Positions 23,724-32,733 of a stretch of DNA of 64,000 nt are shown piece after piece (the first letter of the stretch is position 1; each line of letters begins with the position of its first letter). The translations under genes were made by a program, and so were the position numbers. Source of the stretch: CALMEC01 sp964393105 (GTDB lineage Bacteria; Actinomycetota; Thermoleophilia; Miltoncostaeales; Miltoncostaeaceae); contig CAYMSM010000060.1 of NCBI GenBank assembly GCA_964393105.1, positions 47,356 through 111,355 of the forward strand, in the 5' to 3' direction. Below the pieces are notes generated by a model. The model was not told the origin of the DNA and did not search any database. It saw nothing but the letters and a program-made list of their open reading frames with translations.

Positions 23724-25207
23724 CCTCCCGCGTGGCGCGTCGCTGGACGTGGCCGTGGCCGCGGGTCGTTGTTGCCGGCCTCGTCGCGGCGTACGCGGCG
23801 GTGTTCATCTCCCTCTCATTGATACGCCACCGGGGGTTCTTCACCGCGCGGTATGACCTGGGGAACATGACCCAAGCCGTCTGGAGCGCCTCCAATGGCG
23901 AGCTGTTCCGCGTGACCGATCCGGAGGGGCTACGGGTGTCGCGCCTGGGCTCACACGTGGATCCGATCCTCGGGCTGTTCGCGCCGCTGTGGAGGATCTG
24001 GCCGCACCCGGAGATGCTGCTGGTCGTGCAGGCCCTGGCCGTCGCGACGATGGCCGTACCCGCGTACCTGCTGGCGCGCCGCTGGCTCGGAGACGAGCGC
24101 CTGGCCGTCACATTCGCCGCGGTCGCGCTCATGCTGCCCGCCGTGCAGTGGGCAACTCTCTTCGACTTCCACCCTGTGACCCTGGCCGCGCCGCTGCTGC
24201 TGTGGTGCATCTGGGCGGCGGTCGAAGGCCGGTACGTCACGCTCGGCGTGTTGGCCGTGCTGGCCGTGCTGACCAAGGAACAGGTGGGGCTCGCGCTCGC
24301 CATCCTGGGCCTGTGGATGATGATCAGCCTCGGACGCCGGCGGGCGGGCGCGATCCTGGCCGTTCTGTCCCTCGCGTGGACCGCGATCGCGATCGGCATC
24401 ATCATCCCGCACTACAGAGCCGGTGGGGGCAACGCGTTCATCGAGGATCGATATGGCGACCTGGGTGACGGGGTGGGGGGCGTTCTGAAGACGCTCGTGA
24501 CACGTCCGTGGGATGCAGTGGAGGTCGCAGCGTCTGCCGATCGAGGCGTATACGTGCTCGCGTTGCTCGTGCCGCTACTGGCCCTCTCGCTCGGCGCGCC
24601 GCTCCTGGCGGCCGGCGCGCTCCCGGAACTGGTCTTGAACCTCCTGTCCAGCCGGCCCGAGCAACACGGCATCGAGTACCACTACTCGGCGGTCATCGCG
24701 CCGTTCCTCCTTGCCGCGGCCATCCGGGGGCTCGCCGCATTCAAGGATCGCCCCCGGCCTGCCTGGCTGCACGCCCGGTTGGTGTCAACCGGACCCCTTT
24801 CAGCCGCGCTGATCGGGGCCGTGGTGGTGTCGGGCTATGTCTGGGGGCCGCTGCCGTTGTGGCAGCACGTCCCCGGTGGATCCCGGGTTCGCGCCGAGCA
24901 GTTCACCGTGCCTCAACGCGCGGCGCTTCTTCGAGACGCAATCGCCTTGGTGCCGAGCGACGCCGCGGTGTCTGCGGGGAACCGAATCGGCGGACACCTC
25001 TCCGACCGGCGCACGATCCTTGCCTTTCCGGCGGTCGGGGATGCGAAGTTCGTCGTCGTCGACACCGCCCGCGCCGATGTCGGGGACGCGGTCAGTCCCT
25101 CCGAACACAGCTTGCGCGTCGCGCAGCTGCGAGCCCGGGCGGACTTCGTGACGGTCTTCGAGCGCGATGGCGTGCTGGTGCTCAGGCGGACGGAAGGCTC
25201 TCCGTGA
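23720..25207 (+). CDS. DUF2079 polytopic membrane protein
   Basis: A 495-residue membrane protein of about nine helices. The DUF2079 hallmark is visible at the N-terminus: YDLGNMTQAVWSASNG followed by GSHVDPILGLFAPLW, then LAVTFAAVALMLPAVQWATLFDFHPVTLA. These residues form the presumed active loop of a GT-C-like enzyme. The C-terminal 130 residues are soluble (PQRAALLRDAIALVPSDAAV) and probably extracytoplasmic. Likely a glycosyl- or glycan-transferring membrane enzyme using a polyprenol-linked donor; substrate unknown. GTGA overlaps on both sides make a three-gene operon. Confidence 0.8.
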   Translation: MTSRVARRWTWPWPRVVVAGLVAAYAAVFISLSLIRHRGFFTARYDLGNMTQAVWSASNGELFRVTDPEGLRVSRLGSHVDPILGLFAPLWRIWPHPEMLLVVQALAVATMAVPAYLLARRWLGDERLAVTFAAVALMLPAVQWATLFDFHPVTLAAPLLLWCIWAAVEGRYVTLGVLAVLAVLTKEQVGLALAILGLWMMISLGRRRAGAILAVLSLAWTAIAIGIIIPHYRAGGGNAFIEDRYGDLGDGVGGVLKTLVTRPWDAVEVAASADRGVYVLALLVPLLALSLGAPLLAAGALPELVLNLLSSRPEQHGIEYHYSAVIAPFLLAAAIRGLAAFKDRPRPAWLHARLVSTGPLSAALIGAVVVSGYVWGPLPLWQHVPGGSRVRAEQFTVPQRAALLRDAIALVPSDAAVSAGNRIGGHLSDRRTILAFPAVGDAKFVVVDTARADVGDAVSPSEHSLRVAQLRARADFVTVFERDGVLVLRRTEGSP

Positions 25208-25644
25208 CGACGCGGGGATGCGGCATCTGCGTAGCGGTGCTGGGTGCGGCGGCGGGCGCCCTGCCCTTCATGCCGTGGTACAGGGCAGACCTGCCCGGAC
25301 GCGAGGTCGTCGTGAGCGGCATTGACGTCAAGGGTGAGCTGTGGAGCTTGCCGGCGCTCGCGTGCGTCGTCGTGGCGATCGGCGTGTTCGTCGCGGCGCG
25401 GGTCCCCGACCCGGCGACGGCCGTCGCGCGCCGGCTCGCTGGGGTCTGCGTGGTTGCGGGAGCGCTGTGCCTCGTATGGGCGCTGTGGGGCACGTTCCGA
25501 GTCACGAGCGTGGCGTTGCCCGTCGATGTGAGTGACGGTCCGCCCGCGCCGCTCCGGGTTCAGCCGATGGCGTTCCTGGCGGCCGCAGCGGGAGCCGCGA
25601 TCGCGGCCGTGTCGCTCGGGTGGGTGCGAAGCGGCTCGGACTGA
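25204..25644 (+). CDS. Small four-helix membrane protein
   Basis: A 146-residue protein with four predicted membrane helices (about 5-25, 45-65, 75-95 and 118-140) and a short outer loop (YRADLPGREVVVSGIDVKGE). GTG 25204 overlaps the DUF2079 stop by GTGA. I do not recognise the family. It is the last gene of the LPG-synthase-like/DUF2079 operon and may be an accessory subunit. The longer open frame upstream is only the shadow of DUF2079. Confidence 0.65.
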   Translation: MTTRGCGICVAVLGAAAGALPFMPWYRADLPGREVVVSGIDVKGELWSLPALACVVVAIGVFVAARVPDPATAVARRLAGVCVVAGALCLVWALWGTFRVTSVALPVDVSDGPPAPLRVQPMAFLAAAAGAAIAAVSLGWVRSGSD

Positions 25645-25712
25645 CGTGGGGAGCGCAAGGAGAAGTACCGCGGCGATCCCAGCAGAAACCGCTGCGTGCC
25701 CGCACACTCACA

Positions 25713-25879
25713 GTCAAACACCCCCTGGCGCGCCGCCATGCGCAACACCACGTGTCAGACACCCCCCGGTGCGTGGGCACTCGCACCGCCACACCGTGTG
25801 TCAGGAATGCCGGGCGTGGCGCGCCGCCATGCGCAACACCGGGTGTCAGACACCCCCTGGTGCGTGGGCACTCGCCCCG
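25713..25879. repeat. Array of GTGTCAGACACC-type repeats with two 63-bp direct copies
   Basis: Two 63-bp copies (25726-25788 and 25817-25879) match at 59 positions. Each centres on the near-palindrome GTGTCAGACACC and ends GGTGCGTGGGCACTCGC. Two decayed cores at 25713 and 25800 (AGTCAAACACC, TGTCAGGAATGCC) give four units about 41-46 bp apart. They fill most of the 307-bp gap 25645-25951. The sequence is not coding in any convincing frame. Spacing is too short and units too diverged for a CRISPR array. Confidence 0.8.
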
Positions 25880-25951
25880 TTTTGGCCTGCGCACGCGCCT
25901 GAACCTGGTTGCGTTCGAACGTCAGACCAGAACGCTGGGATACTGCGGGGC

Positions 25952-27031
25952 ATGATCCTGCCGGCGCCACCGGGTCGATCGTTTTCGAGCGACAACGCCG
26001 CAGGGGTCCACCCGGCGGTGCTCGAGGCGGTCGGCCGCGCCAACGTCGGCCATGCCGTCGCATACGGCGACGACGAGTGGACGCGTGCGTGCGAGGCGCA
26101 GTTTCGGGAGCTGTTCGGCGTGGACACGACCACCCTGCTGACCTTTGCCGGGACGGGCGCGAACGTGCTCGGGTTGGCGACGATGCTGGGTCCCGCCGAG
26201 GCTGTGGTTTGCAGCCGGTGGGCGCACATCGCAGTCGACGAGACCGGGGCGCCCGAGCGCATCCTGGGCGCCAAGATCATCGAGCTGCAGTCTGACGACG
26301 CCAAGCTGCGCCCGGATCAACTGGACGGGCTGGCCCACCTGCTGGGCGTCGAGCACCACGCCCAGCCCGGCGTCGTGTCGATCACCCAGAGCACAGAGCT
26401 CGGCACCGTGTACACCGCGGACGAGGTCGGCGAATTGTGCGAGCGCGCACACCGGTACGGGATGCGGGTCCACATGGACGGCGCACGGATCGCCAACGCG
26501 GTGGCGGCGCTCGGTGGGACGGTCGCGGCATTGCGTGCGTTCACTGTCGAGGCCGGGGTGGATGTGCTGACGTTCGGCGGTACCAAGAACGGCATGTTGG
26601 GCGGGGACGTCGTCGTGTATCTGACCCCTGAGCTTGCGCGATCGGCCCGATTCGTGCGCAAGCAGGTCACGCAGCTCCCGTCGAAGATGCGGTTCGTCGC
26701 AGCTCAGTTCACGGCGCTGCTCGACGGGGACCTGTGGATCGCACTGGCCACGCACGCCAACGCCATGACCCGTGACCTGTATGCGCTGACCTCAGACGTG
26801 CCCGGTGTCGCCCACACGCATGTCCCTCAGGTCAACAGCCTGTTCCCGCGCATCCCGGCTGAGGCGATCGAGCCGCTCCAGACGTGGTGCTTCTTCTGGC
26901 CGTGGGACATCGCCAGCCACCAGGTGCGGTGGATGACCTCGTGGGACACGACCGACACGGACGTCGTGACGTTCGCCGACGGCGTCCGTCAGGTGGTCGG
27001 CGACGCCACGCCTGACGCCACGAAGCGGTAG
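25952..27031 (+). CDS. Threonine aldolase / beta-eliminating lyase family PLP enzyme
   Basis: A 359-residue fold-type I PLP enzyme. It opens FSSDNAAGVHPAVLEAV, the usual start of low-specificity threonine aldolases, and continues with TFAGTGANVLGL (phosphate-binding), HMDGARIANA (the Asp that binds the pyridine nitrogen) and FGGTKNGMLGG (Schiff-base lysine, near 210). It should cleave threonine or a related beta-hydroxy amino acid to glycine plus an aldehyde. The start is ATG 25952, decided by homology; the frame further upstream runs through the repeat array. The 3' end overlaps the convergent phosphodiesterase-like gene by 43 bp. Confidence 0.88.
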   Translation: MILPAPPGRSFSSDNAAGVHPAVLEAVGRANVGHAVAYGDDEWTRACEAQFRELFGVDTTTLLTFAGTGANVLGLATMLGPAEAVVCSRWAHIAVDETGAPERILGAKIIELQSDDAKLRPDQLDGLAHLLGVEHHAQPGVVSITQSTELGTVYTADEVGELCERAHRYGMRVHMDGARIANAVAALGGTVAALRAFTVEAGVDVLTFGGTKNGMLGGDVVVYLTPELARSARFVRKQVTQLPSKMRFVAAQFTALLDGDLWIALATHANAMTRDLYALTSDVPGVAHTHVPQVNSLFPRIPAEAIEPLQTWCFFWPWDIASHQVRWMTSWDTTDTDVVTFADGVRQVVGDATPDATKR

Positions 27032-27927
27032 CACGCCTCCACCGGGTCATGATCCGACAGGAGCACCAGACGCGTCCGGCCCTTCCTGGAGATCGCCACC
27101 TCGCGCAGGTCGGTGTCGAGGGCGCGTGGGGGCTCGGCGACGTCGAGGTGGCGGTGGAAGATGTGGTCGAGGACGAGTCGCTCCACCGTCTGCTCGGCAA
27201 GACCCAGTTCGTCGAGCGCCACGATCGCCGGATGGTCGCGGCCGGCGGCGTTGAGGTCGCCGGCCACCAGCACCGGTTCATCCGGTGGTACGCGTTCGAG
27301 TACCTTCGGCACGGCGCGACGGACCTCGCGGGCGATGAGCTCCCATGATCGCGCGTTGTGGCAGTGCATCGACGCGACGGTCAGGGTCCGGCCGGATCGA
27401 TGACGGACCCGTGCGGCGACGAGCCGTCGTGGCTCGAGCAGCCAGTGACACGCCTCAGAGGGACTGAGGCCCAGTGGTCGTGCGTGTCGTGCCACGAATC
27501 CCGGAGGGTTGTGGCGCACCGTCCACACTCCGCCCGGCACGACCTGCCAGTCGGGGGCGATCAGCAGCACGTTGGCCGTACCCTCGTGCGTCCGCCACAG
27601 GTCGGGATTGCGCTCGGCGAGCCGTCCACGAAGCCGCGTCGTGCCGATGAGCGGTGGCATCAGCGCGCGGACCGCCTGCATGCCGGTCGCCTCGGCCAGC
27701 ACCGCGACGCCGAGGGGGGGCACCTCCTGCAGCGCCGCGATTGTTGGCCGCCGCGATCTGATCAGGTCTGCCATTTCGCGTAACCACTTCGCATTGACAT
27801 GCACGTGGGTCCCGTCGTCGACATCGGCGCGCAGCAGGATCGAGCTGATCGTCGGCCCCAGTCGCGCGCCGTCCTGACCGTGAAACAGATTCCAGGTCAT
27901 GACGCGGATGTCGTCGGGCGCCTGCAT
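26989..27927 (-). CDS. Endonuclease/exonuclease/phosphatase family protein
   Basis: A 312-residue EEP-fold metal-dependent hydrolase. All core motifs are present: VMTWNLFHGQDG (Asn), IAALQEVPPLG (metal-binding Glu), HCHNARSW, VAGDLNAAGRDH (Asp/Asn) and LSDHDPV (catalytic Asp-His pair). No signal peptide is seen, so it acts in the cytoplasm. Family members cleave DNA, inositol phosphates or other phosphodiesters; the substrate is not predictable. I chose ATG 27927 over the TTG at 27960. It diverges from the small membrane protein gene at 27977. Confidence 0.82.
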   Translation of the reverse strand: MQAPDDIRVMTWNLFHGQDGARLGPTISSILLRADVDDGTHVHVNAKWLREMADLIRSRRPTIAALQEVPPLGVAVLAEATGMQAVRALMPPLIGTTRLRGRLAERNPDLWRTHEGTANVLLIAPDWQVVPGGVWTVRHNPPGFVARHARPLGLSPSEACHWLLEPRRLVAARVRHRSGRTLTVASMHCHNARSWELIAREVRRAVPKVLERVPPDEPVLVAGDLNAAGRDHPAIVALDELGLAEQTVERLVLDHIFHRHLDVAEPPRALDTDLREVAISRKGRTRLVLLSDHDPVEACYRFVASGVASPTT

Positions 27928-27964
27928 CGGCGACGGACCGTACTCCGGATGCGGGCGCAATCGC

Positions 27965-27970
27965 TACAGT
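27965..27970 (+). promoter_or_regulatory. -10 box for leaderless small membrane gene
   Basis: TACAGT then 6 nt then GTG 27977, with no ribosome binding site. Confidence 0.45.
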
Positions 27971-27976
27971 GCCGCC

Positions 27977-28189
27977 GTGCCCGACGAGACAGCGCCCATA
28001 CTGGCTTCTCCATCGGCGCGGTCCGGCTGGCCGAAAGTTGTCTACTGGTGCTTCGCGGGCGCCGTTTACGCCGCCCTCGCCGTGGCGTATCCCCCTGCGT
28101 TCCTGTTGGGTTTCTGGCAGTCGTTGCCGTTTGTGTTCCTCGCGACCGTCCTTGCGCCGAAGGTGCTCGGCCGACGCGACGCGAAGTGA
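27977..28189 (+). CDS. 70-aa two-helix membrane protein
   Basis: A 70-residue protein with two membrane helices (about 19-38 and 42-62) connected by a short turn and closing with a basic end (LGRRDAK). GTG 27977 follows a TACAGT box after 6 nt, so a leaderless transcript is likely. Its stop overlaps the next start as GTGA, coupling it with the YdjM-like gene. The family is not recognised. Confidence 0.6.
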   Translation: MPDETAPILASPSARSGWPKVVYWCFAGAVYAALAVAYPPAFLLGFWQSLPFVFLATVLAPKVLGRRDAK

Positions 28190-28917
28190 GTTGGGCCGCT
28201 CACGACATTGAGCCGTACCTGATCAAGGCCCACATGGGCGCGGCGATCAGCCTGCCGTTCTGCCTGCTGGGCTCGTACTCTCCTGATCTGTTTACCAAGT
28301 GGGCCGTCTACGGCCTCGACTTCTCCGGCAATCACAAGATCGTCGATGATCCGGTGCAGCTTCATCGTGGCTTTCCCGGCGTGGGGTTCACGCACACCCT
28401 GCTGTTCGCGATCGTCGTCTCGTTGATCATCCTGCTGTGGTCCAAGCAGAGGATGTGGGCGGTCTCGTTCATGATCGGCGCCGTGGCCCACGTGCTGTCG
28501 GACATGTTCGACTCGGTCGGGGTCATGCTCTTCTGGCCGCTCACGGACTGGCATGCCCACCTGGACGTATGGCAGTACGTCGGCGAGGAGGGCAGGCGCA
28601 CGGACGCGATTGCCTACTACACGTCGCTCGGCGGCGCGTGGGACCTCTTCTGGGTGGGGTGGCTCGCGCTCAAATGGCGTGTCCTGACGACGGCGTACTT
28701 CGAAGCCGAGGTGGCGCCCAAAGACCCCTTTTGGCCGTGGCTTCGCAACAAGACCGGCAACACGTTCGCGCTGACGATCTACCGTGGCAGCGCGTTCTTC
28801 GGGGTTGTCTCGGTCGTCGCATGGATGGTCTGGGCGCTGTTTGTCAACGACTTCGAGGCGCACCTGGACTGGACTCTCGGAGGGCCCTCGTGGGCGCCTC
28901 GGCAGGGTCCCCCGTAG
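28186..28917 (+). CDS. YdjM/DUF457-like membrane-bound metal-dependent hydrolase
   Basis: A 243-residue membrane protein. Conserved features of the family are visible: LHRGFPGVGFTHTLLFAIVV (His cluster), GAVAHVLSDMFDSVGVMLFWPL (HxxxD), and a further C-terminal helix pair. These residues likely bind a metal at the membrane. E. coli YdjM is the best known relative and is LexA-regulated; no LexA box was seen here. I start at GTG 28186, overlapping the small gene by GTGA. The 3' end overlaps the convergent GT-C-like gene by 74 bp. Confidence 0.75.
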   Translation: MSWAAHDIEPYLIKAHMGAAISLPFCLLGSYSPDLFTKWAVYGLDFSGNHKIVDDPVQLHRGFPGVGFTHTLLFAIVVSLIILLWSKQRMWAVSFMIGAVAHVLSDMFDSVGVMLFWPLTDWHAHLDVWQYVGEEGRRTDAIAYYTSLGGAWDLFWVGWLALKWRVLTTAYFEAEVAPKDPFWPWLRNKTGNTFALTIYRGSAFFGVVSVVAWMVWALFVNDFEAHLDWTLGGPSWAPRQGPP

Positions 28918-30562
28918 CGTCTGCGGGGTCCGCGCAGATGGCCTGACGCCCCAGCACGGCCTTGACGACCTCGCCCACGCCGACGTCGAACCGCAGCGTG
29001 ATCGTCCCCGGGGTCATGACGCGCAGCTCGGTGGCCCACGGCTCGCGGGGCGCCACACACGCATCACCCCGGATGACCTGCCAGTACGGCGTGTAGCGTA
29101 GTCGCAGGCGGTAGTTTCCGGCGCGCTTGACGTCAAACGTCACTTCTTGTGCGTCGATGTAGCGGACCTCGATCAGGTCCGGGGGCGTGGCGATCGGTGT
29201 CGCGTTCGGCACCTCGTACACCGACCAGTCCCCGATGCGGGCCACCAGTGGCAGCACATTCGACTCCCGAAGCAGCGCCGCCTCGGCCTGGGCACTGTAG
29301 TCGAGCTTGTCGTCGGGCAGGAACACGTAGCGCACGCCGAGCCGGCGCAGCCACGTGTGGTACTTGGTCGCGCTCAGCTCGCCGTACAGATCCTGGTTGG
29401 CGGGGAAGTCGTCCTGGCGGTACCAGCCCCGGGTCAGCGGCACGCCGCGTCGGGCCAGGAAGAACGCCTCCCAATGATGGTCGGTGGCGACGACCTCGAT
29501 CCGGTGGTTCGGGTCGCCGTGGGTCGCAAGGAACGCCTCGACCGGGTACCAGAACTCCTCGCTTGACGAGCGCACCTGCTGGGCGCTGCGAAGGCCCGCG
29601 ACGGCCGGGAACGTCTGCCACATGAGCGCCCCCGCCAGCAGCGCGACGGTCAGGCTTCGCGGCCGAAATCCCCGTGCGGCCAGCGGCACCAGCAGCAGCG
29701 GCGCGCCCATGAACAAGAGCAGCCGCCCGACGTTGGCGCCGATCGGTGACGAGATGGCAAACGCGGTGAGGGCCAGCAGCGCGTACACGCCGAAGATGCC
29801 CAGCAGGACCCGCAGGTCGGGCCGTCCGCGGGCCAGCAGGGCGCCGGCGGCGCAGAACGCGAGCACGACCACAAGATCGACGACATGGAACGGGTACTCA
29901 CCGCCGGGTGTGCTGAACGCGCGCCATATCAGCGCGGCGGCCCCGACGACGGAGGCAAGCCCGAACGCCAGCATGCGAATACCATGCCCTCGCCACCACC
30001 GCGGGGTTGCGGCGGCGATGCCGATGAGCGCGGTCACGAGCAGCAAGAAGGCCAGGAGGTGCGCCAGGGCGACGAGCGCCGCAAGCGCCACCGTCAGCTT
30101 GCGCCGCCCCTCCTGGAGTGCCACCAACGCCGCCAGGCCGAGCGCCAGGCCGAGCAGGAACGGGTACGTGCCGGTCAGCACCGGCAGCGGCGACAACAAC
30201 GCGAACGCCACCGCCGGCCATCGGGCCAACCTCGCCCAGCGGCGGTGGATGATACGGCTAAACGCCGCCGCCGCACCCGCGACCGAAACGGCTACCACCG
30301 TGGCGGTTCCCACGATCGCCGCAAGCGGGTAGTAGATCAGGCTGTAGTTGATCTGGCTGTAGCGGCCCGCGTACCAGAAGTTGTCCCAGAACTGCCACCC
30401 CCAGTCCTTCCACCGCTGGGTCTGGTACAGGTGGGCAGCGGCGTCCTCGCCGGCCGGCAGGAACAGCACGAACGCGAGGGCGATGAGCCCCGCGACGACC
30501 GCGGCCCCCATCGGTCGGGCGATGCGTTCCGTGAGTCGACGGAGCACGTCCATCGTGGGCAC
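28844..30562 (-). CDS. Large polytopic membrane protein, GT-C-like
   Basis: A 572-residue protein: about ten membrane helices in the first 330 residues and a soluble extracytoplasmic C-terminal part. The first loop contains DAAAHLYQTQRWKDWG and GRYSQINYSLIYYPL, the pattern of GT-C glycosyltransferases where an acidic residue in loop 1 is catalytic. The C-terminal part (EEFWYPVEAFLATHGDPNHR; YVFLPDDKLDYS) resembles domains attached to bacterial mannosyl/arabinosyl transferase-like proteins. Substrate unknown. Start GTG 30562 overlaps the penicillin-binding protein stop by one base (TAGTG); ATG 30553 is an alternative. Confidence 0.65.
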   Translation of the reverse strand: MPTMDVLRRLTERIARPMGAAVVAGLIALAFVLFLPAGEDAAAHLYQTQRWKDWGWQFWDNFWYAGRYSQINYSLIYYPLAAIVGTATVVAVSVAGAAAAFSRIIHRRWARLARWPAVAFALLSPLPVLTGTYPFLLGLALGLAALVALQEGRRKLTVALAALVALAHLLAFLLLVTALIGIAAATPRWWRGHGIRMLAFGLASVVGAAALIWRAFSTPGGEYPFHVVDLVVVLAFCAAGALLARGRPDLRVLLGIFGVYALLALTAFAISSPIGANVGRLLLFMGAPLLLVPLAARGFRPRSLTVALLAGALMWQTFPAVAGLRSAQQVRSSSEEFWYPVEAFLATHGDPNHRIEVVATDHHWEAFFLARRGVPLTRGWYRQDDFPANQDLYGELSATKYHTWLRRLGVRYVFLPDDKLDYSAQAEAALLRESNVLPLVARIGDWSVYEVPNATPIATPPDLIEVRYIDAQEVTFDVKRAGNYRLRLRYTPYWQVIRGDACVAPREPWATELRVMTPGTITLRFDVGVGEVVKAVLGRQAICADPADATGDPAEAPTRALRESSPGAPRSR

Positions 30563-32733
30563 TACGGTGTCGTCGCTGGCGGTGTCGTGCCCGGCGGTGT
30601 CGTGCCCGGCGGTGTCGTCGTGGGCGGCGGGTTGGTCGGCGGCACCGGTGTCGCTGGGTCCGTCGGCGTCCCTGGCACGTCGGGCACCCCGTCGCCGTCG
30701 CTGTCCCTCTTCTTGTCCTCCTCTTCCTTCTTCTTCTTGGCCTCTTCCTCAGCCTTCTTCTTTGCCTCCGCGGCGGCCAGCTCAGAGGCCTGACGGGTCC
30801 AGTAGCTCGAGAACGGCTTGCTGACGAACGGCGTCTTGGGGATCAGAAACGCCTGATCGGACTCGCCCTTGGTCGCGACCTCCATGAACTGACGCCAAAT
30901 GCTTGCCGGTTGCGCGCCGCCGGTCATTCCGGGCATCGTGCGTTGGGCGTCGGGGTAGCCGACCCACACGGCGGTGACATACCTGGGCGTGTATCCCACG
31001 AACCATGCATCGGTGAAGCTGTTGGTGGTCCCGGTCTTGCCGGCGACGGGCACGTTGGGGAGGTTCGCCCGGACACCCGTTCCGCCCTGCACGTTCGCAC
31101 GCAGGATCTTGGTGACCTCCGCGGCGACCCCATCCGAGATGACGCGGGTGCGCGTGGGTTTGAAGACCGTCGTCTTGCCGTCGGGACGGACGAGCTTCGT
31201 CATCGGCAATACCCGCAGGCGGAAACCGCCGTTGGCGAGCGGCGCGTACGCCCGGGCCATGTCGAGCACGCTGACCCCTCGTCGCAGGCCGCCAAGTCCG
31301 AGCGAGATCGTGTACTGATCGATGTCGGCAACGAGGGACGTGACGCCCATGCTGCGCGCGGTTTCATACACGTTGGGTGGCTCCAGATCGCACGTCATCT
31401 GGGCATACACGCTGTTGTCAGAGGACACCGTTGCTTGGACGATGCTCTTCATCCCGCCTCCGGTGCCGGAGAACGTCCGCACCTGGAAGGTTGGGTCCGC
31501 ACCGGGGCACCCGGGACCGGCCAACTTGAGCGGTGACTTGCTGAAGTACCTGGTGTTGGGGCTGACACCCTGTTTGAAGGCGGTGGTCAGCACGAACGTC
31601 TTGAACGTCGATCCGGCCGAGCGCTTGGCGTCCGGACCCGCGACGTTGAACACGTTCTTGCGGTTGTACTCCTCGCTTGAGGCCATCGCCAACACACGCC
31701 CGGTCTTCACTTCGAGCATGACCAGCGCCGCGGAGGGTGGCTGGCTGCTGTAGTTCGACAGGACGTTGCGCATCGCCGCGCGCGCAGCGTCCTGGAGCTT
31801 CGGGTCGATGGTGGTCGAGATCTTGTAGCCACCCTCCTGGACCTGCTTCTTTCCCAACTCGTTCCGCAGGATGTTCTCGACGTAGTCGACGTAGTAGCCC
31901 TCGCGTTTCAACCCGAACGCATTGCCCTTCTTGAGCCCCAGGCCGGCTCGCTTGGCCTGCGCGGCCCGCTCGCCGGTGATGTAGCCGTCCTCGACCATCT
32001 CGTCGAGCACCAGGTTGCGCCGGGCGGTCGCGTCCTCACGGTTGCGAAACGGGTTGTATTGGGAGGGTGCCTGAGGCAGACCGGCCAGCAGTGCCGCCTG
32101 GGGCAGCGTCAGCTTGGCGGCGGGCCGATTGAAGTAGGTCTGCGATGCGGCCTGGACACCGAGCGAGTTGTTGCCGTAGAAGACGCTGTTGAGGTAGCGC
32201 TGCATGATCGTCTTCTTGGAGTACTTCTGCTCGAAGTTGCTTGCCAGGTATGCCTCGGTCAGCTTGATCGAGACGCTGCGGGCCTCGTTGGGGTGGCACA
32301 GGTTCTTCATCAGCTGCATCGTGATCGTCGAGCCACCCTGCCTGCCGTCGGTGCCGTCGGCCTCGCGGGAGACGTCCTTGAGCGCGGCGCTCGCGATGCG
32401 CCGGTAGTCGATACCGCGGTGCTCGAAGAACTTCTTGTCCTCGATCGCGACCGTGGCGTCGATCAGGAACTTGGGCATGTCGTCGTAGCGGATCGGATCA
32501 CGGTTGTTTTCGGCCGCGATGGTCGTCAGGAGCGCCCCGTTGCGGTCGTAGATCCGGGAGTTCTGCCCGAGCTTGATCGCGTCGCAGGTGTCTGCGCGGA
32601 GCTCGTCGCGAACGAGCTCGAACGAGTGGGCCGCCACCAGGGTGCTGGCGCCGATCAGCCCGCCGGCGCATGCGAACAGCACTCGGCGCAGGTCGTGGCG
32701 CTTCTTGCGGTGGTTTCGGGCGCGAAGGCTCAT
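30562..32733 (-). CDS. Class A penicillin-binding protein (PBP1A type)
   Basis: A 723-residue bifunctional peptidoglycan synthase. After a cytoplasmic basic head and one membrane helix (about 17-37), a GT51 glycosyltransferase domain (about 60-250) has EDKKFFEHRGID (catalytic Glu98) and GGSTITMQLMKNL. The transpeptidase domain (about 305-620) shows STFK (Ser375), SDN (438-440) and KTG (566-568). The C-terminal tail has a Lys/Glu coiled segment, a DSDGDGVPD calcium-loop-like motif and Pro/Thr repeats (PPGTT), probably spanning the wall. It overlaps the upstream small gene by ATGA. Confidence 0.95.
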   Translation of the reverse strand: MSLRARNHRKKRHDLRRVLFACAGGLIGASTLVAAHSFELVRDELRADTCDAIKLGQNSRIYDRNGALLTTIAAENNRDPIRYDDMPKFLIDATVAIEDKKFFEHRGIDYRRIASAALKDVSREADGTDGRQGGSTITMQLMKNLCHPNEARSVSIKLTEAYLASNFEQKYSKKTIMQRYLNSVFYGNNSLGVQAASQTYFNRPAAKLTLPQAALLAGLPQAPSQYNPFRNREDATARRNLVLDEMVEDGYITGERAAQAKRAGLGLKKGNAFGLKREGYYVDYVENILRNELGKKQVQEGGYKISTTIDPKLQDAARAAMRNVLSNYSSQPPSAALVMLEVKTGRVLAMASSEEYNRKNVFNVAGPDAKRSAGSTFKTFVLTTAFKQGVSPNTRYFSKSPLKLAGPGCPGADPTFQVRTFSGTGGGMKSIVQATVSSDNSVYAQMTCDLEPPNVYETARSMGVTSLVADIDQYTISLGLGGLRRGVSVLDMARAYAPLANGGFRLRVLPMTKLVRPDGKTTVFKPTRTRVISDGVAAEVTKILRANVQGGTGVRANLPNVPVAGKTGTTNSFTDAWFVGYTPRYVTAVWVGYPDAQRTMPGMTGGAQPASIWRQFMEVATKGESDQAFLIPKTPFVSKPFSSYWTRQASELAAAEAKKKAEEEAKKKKEEEDKKRDSDGDGVPDVPGTPTDPATPVPPTNPPPTTTPPGTTPPGTTPPATTP

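Noticed and set aside
25713..25879. CRISPR array from regularly spaced repeats
   Set aside because: Only four units, two badly decayed; the 'spacers' are themselves repeated between the two 63-bp copies and no cas gene is near.
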